Source of the DNA: Nostoc parmelioides FACHB-3921 | GTDB lineage: Bacteria > Cyanobacteriota > Cyanobacteriia > Cyanobacteriales > Nostocaceae | DNA length: 64,000 nt | Direction: 5' to 3' | NCBI RefSeq assembly: GCF_014696625.1 | Contig: NZ_JACJQL010000004.1 | Span: 1 to 64,000 of the forward strand | Part shown: piece after piece, positions 61,106 through 64,000 of the stretch | How positions within the stretch are numbered: position 1 is the stretch's first letter | Layout: each line of letters begins with the position of its first letter | Notes under the pieces: generated by a model | Told to the model about the DNA's origin: nothing | Seen by the model: only the letters and a program-made list of their open reading frames with translations | Database searches by the model: none | Position numbers and translations under genes: made by a program

Positions 61106-62419
61106 ATGAGTGACTCCAAAGGCTTTGTGTTCTCGAAGACCTTTCCTCTTTCATTGCAGATTGCGATCGCTCTCATTCTAGCCGTAGTTGTGGGAATCCT
61201 ATTTGGTGCAGGTAATCCAAATCCCAACTTCATCGACTTAATTAATCATCTCACCATTCCCTGCAATTTAATCCTCAAAGCCCTACGTGCCTTAGCCACA
61301 CCGTTGATTTTACTCGCCATTCTCCACGCCTTTCTTACAGTACATATTCCGGGGCGTTCAGGACGAAAACTAGCAATATTGTTGTTGACCAATACCCTCA
61401 TGGCAATTATCGTCGGACTGCTGGTAGCCAATTTGTTACAACCTGGGCGTTGGTGGTCAGTTGCATCCTTTGGCGCTGCACCTACAAATAAAACCCTAGA
61501 CCCTTGGGGATTACTGCAAGATATAGTTCCGCCTTCTATATTACAGCCCCTCGTTGATAACAATGTGATTCAACTAGTGTTCGTGGCTTTGGCTTTTGGG
61601 GTAGTTTTGCGTGCCATCAAAACTGAGCAGGTTGCCCAAAAAAAGAACGATTATCAACCAATTGAGCAACTAATTGGCTTATTGTTTGAGGCTGTGATGG
61701 CAGTGTTGAAATGGGTAATTGCTTTAGTTCCCATCGCCGTATTTGGGATTGTCGCCAAAACCATTGCTTTACAAGGTTTTAAACCATTCATCTCATTAGC
61801 TGCCTTTATTGTCGCCGTATTAATTGGGCTATTTCTCCAAGGAATTTACTATACACTCCGAGTTAAATTTGGTTCTTGGGTAAGTCCCCAAAGGTTTCTC
61901 CGTGGTGGTAGCGATGCACTGTTAACAGCTTTTTCTACCGCTTCATCCACAGCCGCCATGCCTGTGACCTTCCAAGCTTTGATGCAGAAAATCGGCGTGC
62001 GGGAATCTTCCGCATCTTTGGGGGCTTTGATAGGTAGCAATTTCAACAATGATGGGACGGCCTTGTATGAAGCCATGTCTGCTTTATTTGTTGGTCAGTT
62101 GTTGGGACTGCATTTAAATCTACCCCAACAATTGATGGTAGTGTTCACCTCAATCATCGCTTCTGTGGGCGCGGCGGGGATTCCTGAAGCTGGACTGGTG
62201 ACAATGACTCTGGTATTTACGGCGGTAGGATTGCCGACTCAATATATTGCCATCTTGATTACGGTGGATTGGTTTCTCGATCGCTGTCGGACTGCAATCA
62301 ATGTCATGGGAGATATGACTATTAGTTGTTTGCTAGATGGTAAAACACAACACGTTAAACAGGTAGATGTTGTCTATTTGGAGGGCGATTTATCTCACGC
62401 AGAGGTGCAAAGCGAATGA
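61106..62419 (+). CDS. Dicarboxylate/amino acid:cation symporter (DAACS family)
   Basis: A 437-residue membrane carrier of the GltP/DctA fold importing glutamate, aspartate or C4-dicarboxylates with Na+ or H+. It shows about eight helices plus two re-entrant hairpins: a Ser-rich AFSTASSTAAMPVTF (HP1), the NMDGT-equivalent GSNFNNDGTALYEAMSALFV, and SVGAAGIPEAGLVTMTLVFT (HP2). Two conserved substrate-binding motifs, D-R-x-R-T-A (FLDRCRTAINVMGD) with Asp and Arg, are present. The substrate cannot be fixed. It follows a small TPR gene on the same strand. Confidence 0.93.
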   Translation: MSDSKGFVFSKTFPLSLQIAIALILAVVVGILFGAGNPNPNFIDLINHLTIPCNLILKALRALATPLILLAILHAFLTVHIPGRSGRKLAILLLTNTLMAIIVGLLVANLLQPGRWWSVASFGAAPTNKTLDPWGLLQDIVPPSILQPLVDNNVIQLVFVALAFGVVLRAIKTEQVAQKKNDYQPIEQLIGLLFEAVMAVLKWVIALVPIAVFGIVAKTIALQGFKPFISLAAFIVAVLIGLFLQGIYYTLRVKFGSWVSPQRFLRGGSDALLTAFSTASSTAAMPVTFQALMQKIGVRESSASLGALIGSNFNNDGTALYEAMSALFVGQLLGLHLNLPQQLMVVFTSIIASVGAAGIPEAGLVTMTLVFTAVGLPTQYIAILITVDWFLDRCRTAINVMGDMTISCLLDGKTQHVKQVDVVYLEGDLSHAEVQSE

Positions 62420-62461
62420 GCGCTAGGAATTAATCAATTCAAAATTAACTAATAGTAATCA

Positions 62462-63400
62462 ATGATTCAAACTATGTGGACTAAAAGCATCCAAAGATTG
62501 TGTCTATTTTGCGTCGCTCTCTTTTGTAGTCTTGGGCTTTCTCTCAATCATGTCCAAGCTCAGTCAGTGCCTTTCTATTGGGAATTTATCAATGTTGATA
62601 TTGCTGTACAAACTAACGGTGATATGTTAGTTACCGAAACTCAGAAATATACATTTACCGGAGACTATGAAAATCGGCGTTATCGTTACATTCCTCTAGA
62701 TAAAATAAACAAGATTACCGAAGTTTCAGTATCAGAAAATGGTCAATCATTACCCAGCGAAACAGGTACAGAAAATAACCAACTTTGGATTCGTTGGGAA
62801 CATCAACTTAACGCGCCTGAAAGCCATACTTTCGTCTTGAAATATCGTGTTGTGGGTGGACTGCACGTTGATGATGATAATGCTCAGGTATATTGGAAAG
62901 CCATCTTCGCTGACCGTAAAGCCCCTATTAACAAAGCACGAGTAACAGTAGAACTATCTGAAAAATTCTCTTCCGGCATTAAAAACTTCGAGAGTTTGGG
63001 CGTTCCTGTAAACGTTCGTAAAATCAACTCTAAAACTATTGACTTTGTTAGTCAAAAAGTTATAGAACCAGGGCAAGAACTAGAAGTTAAGGTGACATTT
63101 AATCGTATCGGAACTGATATCAAAATTCCTCAATGGCAATCATTCAGTGACTTTAGTTTTACATCACCATCTCCATTTGAACAAGCTTTATTGATTTTTT
63201 TTGGATTTTACATATTTGTCTTTTGGATTAGATCATTCTCCAAAAATAATAGAAGTTATAGTAGCAAGAGTAGTAGCAAAAGTAGTGGCAGAAGTAGGGA
63301 TAGGAGTAGTAGTTATAGTGACAGTGGGAGTAGCTACTTTGGTAGTAGTGATGGTGGCGGCGGTGATGGTGGTGGCGGTGATGGTGGCGGCGGGGGTTAA
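62462..63400 (+). CDS. DUF2207-type membrane protein with Ser/Gly-rich tail
   Basis: A 312-residue protein. A signal peptide (LCLFCVALFCSLGLSLNHVQ) is followed by a beta-rich extracytoplasmic domain (VDIAVQTNGDMLVTETQKYT, then YRYIPLDKINKITEVSVSEN) of the DUF2207 N-terminal type. One transmembrane helix lies at about 242-260 (ALLIFFGFYIFVFWIRSF). The cytoplasmic tail is Ser/Lys and then Gly/Asp repeats (SSDGGGGDGGGGDGGGGG). The usual second half of DUF2207 proteins is missing. Its stop region overlaps the convergent ATPase gene by four bases (63397-63400). Confidence 0.82.
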   Translation: MIQTMWTKSIQRLCLFCVALFCSLGLSLNHVQAQSVPFYWEFINVDIAVQTNGDMLVTETQKYTFTGDYENRRYRYIPLDKINKITEVSVSENGQSLPSETGTENNQLWIRWEHQLNAPESHTFVLKYRVVGGLHVDDDNAQVYWKAIFADRKAPINKARVTVELSEKFSSGIKNFESLGVPVNVRKINSKTIDFVSQKVIEPGQELEVKVTFNRIGTDIKIPQWQSFSDFSFTSPSPFEQALLIFFGFYIFVFWIRSFSKNNRSYSSKSSSKSSGRSRDRSSSYSDSGSSYFGSSDGGGGDGGGGDGGGGG

Positions 63401-64000
63401 AATAAACGCTGCACGCACTTGAGAATGACTGGCTGTAAATAAAAGCGTTCTAGTTCACTATCTTTCATCGTTTCTATCAACCCCCTCCGCTTTAAGGATA
63501 AGAGCGCTGCTAAAATATCCCCATTGGCAGCATCACTAGCTAATTGCAATAGGATCTCTTGGCGAGTCAATCCTTGCACCTTTGTCGCCAAAGACTTGAT
63601 CAGGATTTGTTCTAAACTAGAAATCTGCTTCAGCCATTGCGTTACTAGGGGGGCAAATTCTCCAGCCACTAGAGTTCCAGAGGCTAAAAACTCTCCCACA
63701 TCTCCAGCAAATAATTCATGAATGAAATTAGCCGCCATATTCAGAAACAAGGGATTACCACCATATTGATTGACTAGCGTAATCCACTGTTGAGCATCAA
63801 AAGTCAGTTGATGATGCTGCAACAGTTCAATTGCACCTTCCATCAGTCCACCAAGGGGGAAAATAACTGTGCCTCCAGCACTTAAAATATTTAACCCTTC
63901 TGGTTGTTCTCGGCTAGTGATAATCACACAACTATTATGAGTAGTCTGTACTACAGTGCGGAGAAAGTCGGCGTATGGTTCATATTCTGGGCGATACTGT
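63397..64000 (-). CDS. C-terminal part of a STAND/NB-ARC-like ATPase, cut by the window edge
   Basis: The frame is open to the last base and is partial at its 5' end. Residues read QYRPEYEPYADFLRTVVQTT, then HNSCVIITSREQPEGLNILS, then AGGTVIFPLGGLMEGAIELL, and further PLVTQWLKQISSLEQILIKS. CVIITSREQP is the sensor-type strand with R that follows Walker B in NB-ARC/NACHT-type ATPases; the following ELLQHHQL and the winged-helix-like ending fit the ARC2 region. Such proteins in cyanobacteria carry WD40 or TPR sensors and act in signalling or defence. The domain seen here ends at LKCVQRLF, so any sensor must lie elsewhere in the protein or be absent. Confidence 0.75.
   Translation of the reverse strand, partial: QYRPEYEPYADFLRTVVQTTHNSCVIITSREQPEGLNILSAGGTVIFPLGGLMEGAIELLQHHQLTFDAQQWITLVNQYGGNPLFLNMAANFIHELFAGDVGEFLASGTLVAGEFAPLVTQWLKQISSLEQILIKSLATKVQGLTRQEILLQLASDAANGDILAALLSLKRRGLIETMKDSELERFYLQPVILKCVQRLF

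Noticed and set aside
63201..63422. Open frames on both strands over the Ser/Gly tail
   Set aside because: Shadows of the repetitive AGTAGTAG / GGTGGCGG tract in the DUF2207-type gene.

Overview
This window looks like chromosome of a filamentous, heterocyst-type cyanobacterium of the Nostoc/Anabaena group. The evidence is the very frequent HIP1 octamer GCGATCGC, an allophycocyanin gene with a high-light-inducible (Hli) gene, an NDH-1 NdhD subunit, several DevBCA/MacAB-type exporters, two Hanks-type kinases, and abundant short tandem and dispersed repeats. A run of peroxiredoxin-glutaredoxin, truB, a Sll0314/Alr1548-type TPR protein and bifunctional Rel agrees with what I remember of the Anabaena sp. 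PCC 7120 all1541-all1549 neighbourhood. That match is recall, not a search.

Layout. 0.4-10 kb: peptidoglycan-binding protein, Prx-Grx fusion, truB, Lin0512-type and NTF2-like small proteins, a 34-residue membrane peptide, an ABC ATPase, a periplasmic TPR protein and Rel. 10-19 kb: small helical protein, sensor histidine kinase, broken VapBC-like pair, two-domain peptide ABC ATPase, NDH-2, ABC half transporter, tRNA-Tyr and tRNA-Thr. 19.7-28 kb is accessory in character: a CHAT/AAA/WD40 chimera, a RelBE-type pair between perfect direct repeats, a metalloprotease carrying in-frame repeat DNA, small secreted proteins and two overlapping RelE-like genes. 28-40 kb: DUF3370 lipoprotein, kinase-WD40 protein, a MacB-type ATPase bracketed by inverted repeats, a TrkA-like membrane protein, a VapBC pair, topoisomerase subunit A, a response regulator and a TPR protein. 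41-50 kb: two exporter clusters (one complete, one lacking its ATPase) around an allophycocyanin alpha paralogue and an Hli-like gene. 50-64 kb: CbiG-CobJ fusion, ndhD, thrB, a possible toxin/immunity pair, a kinase fused to a periplasmic-binding-protein sensor, a DAACS symporter, a DUF2207 protein and the C-terminal part of a STAND-type ATPase cut by the window edge.

Working together. The adaptor/permease/ATPase genes at 41.8-45.5 kb form a complete tripartite efflux system. The 47.3-50.0 kb adaptor/permease pair would need an ATPase from elsewhere, and 32.6 kb encodes a free one. Rel, the kinases, the histidine kinase and the response regulator make the region rich in signalling. Four toxin-antitoxin-like loci and several dispersed repeat families, some inside genes, show active local rearrangement.

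The observations I rate highest are: five helically phased heptamers upstream of the allophycocyanin-like gene, which is followed by an Hli reading frame in the same frame after a single stop; the CHAT-AAA-WD40 deletion chimera; the candidate toxin/immunity pair at 57.1-57.8 kb; the kinase-LivK-type sensor; and repeat DNA translated within a metalloprotease. All functional statements rest on motif reading by eye.
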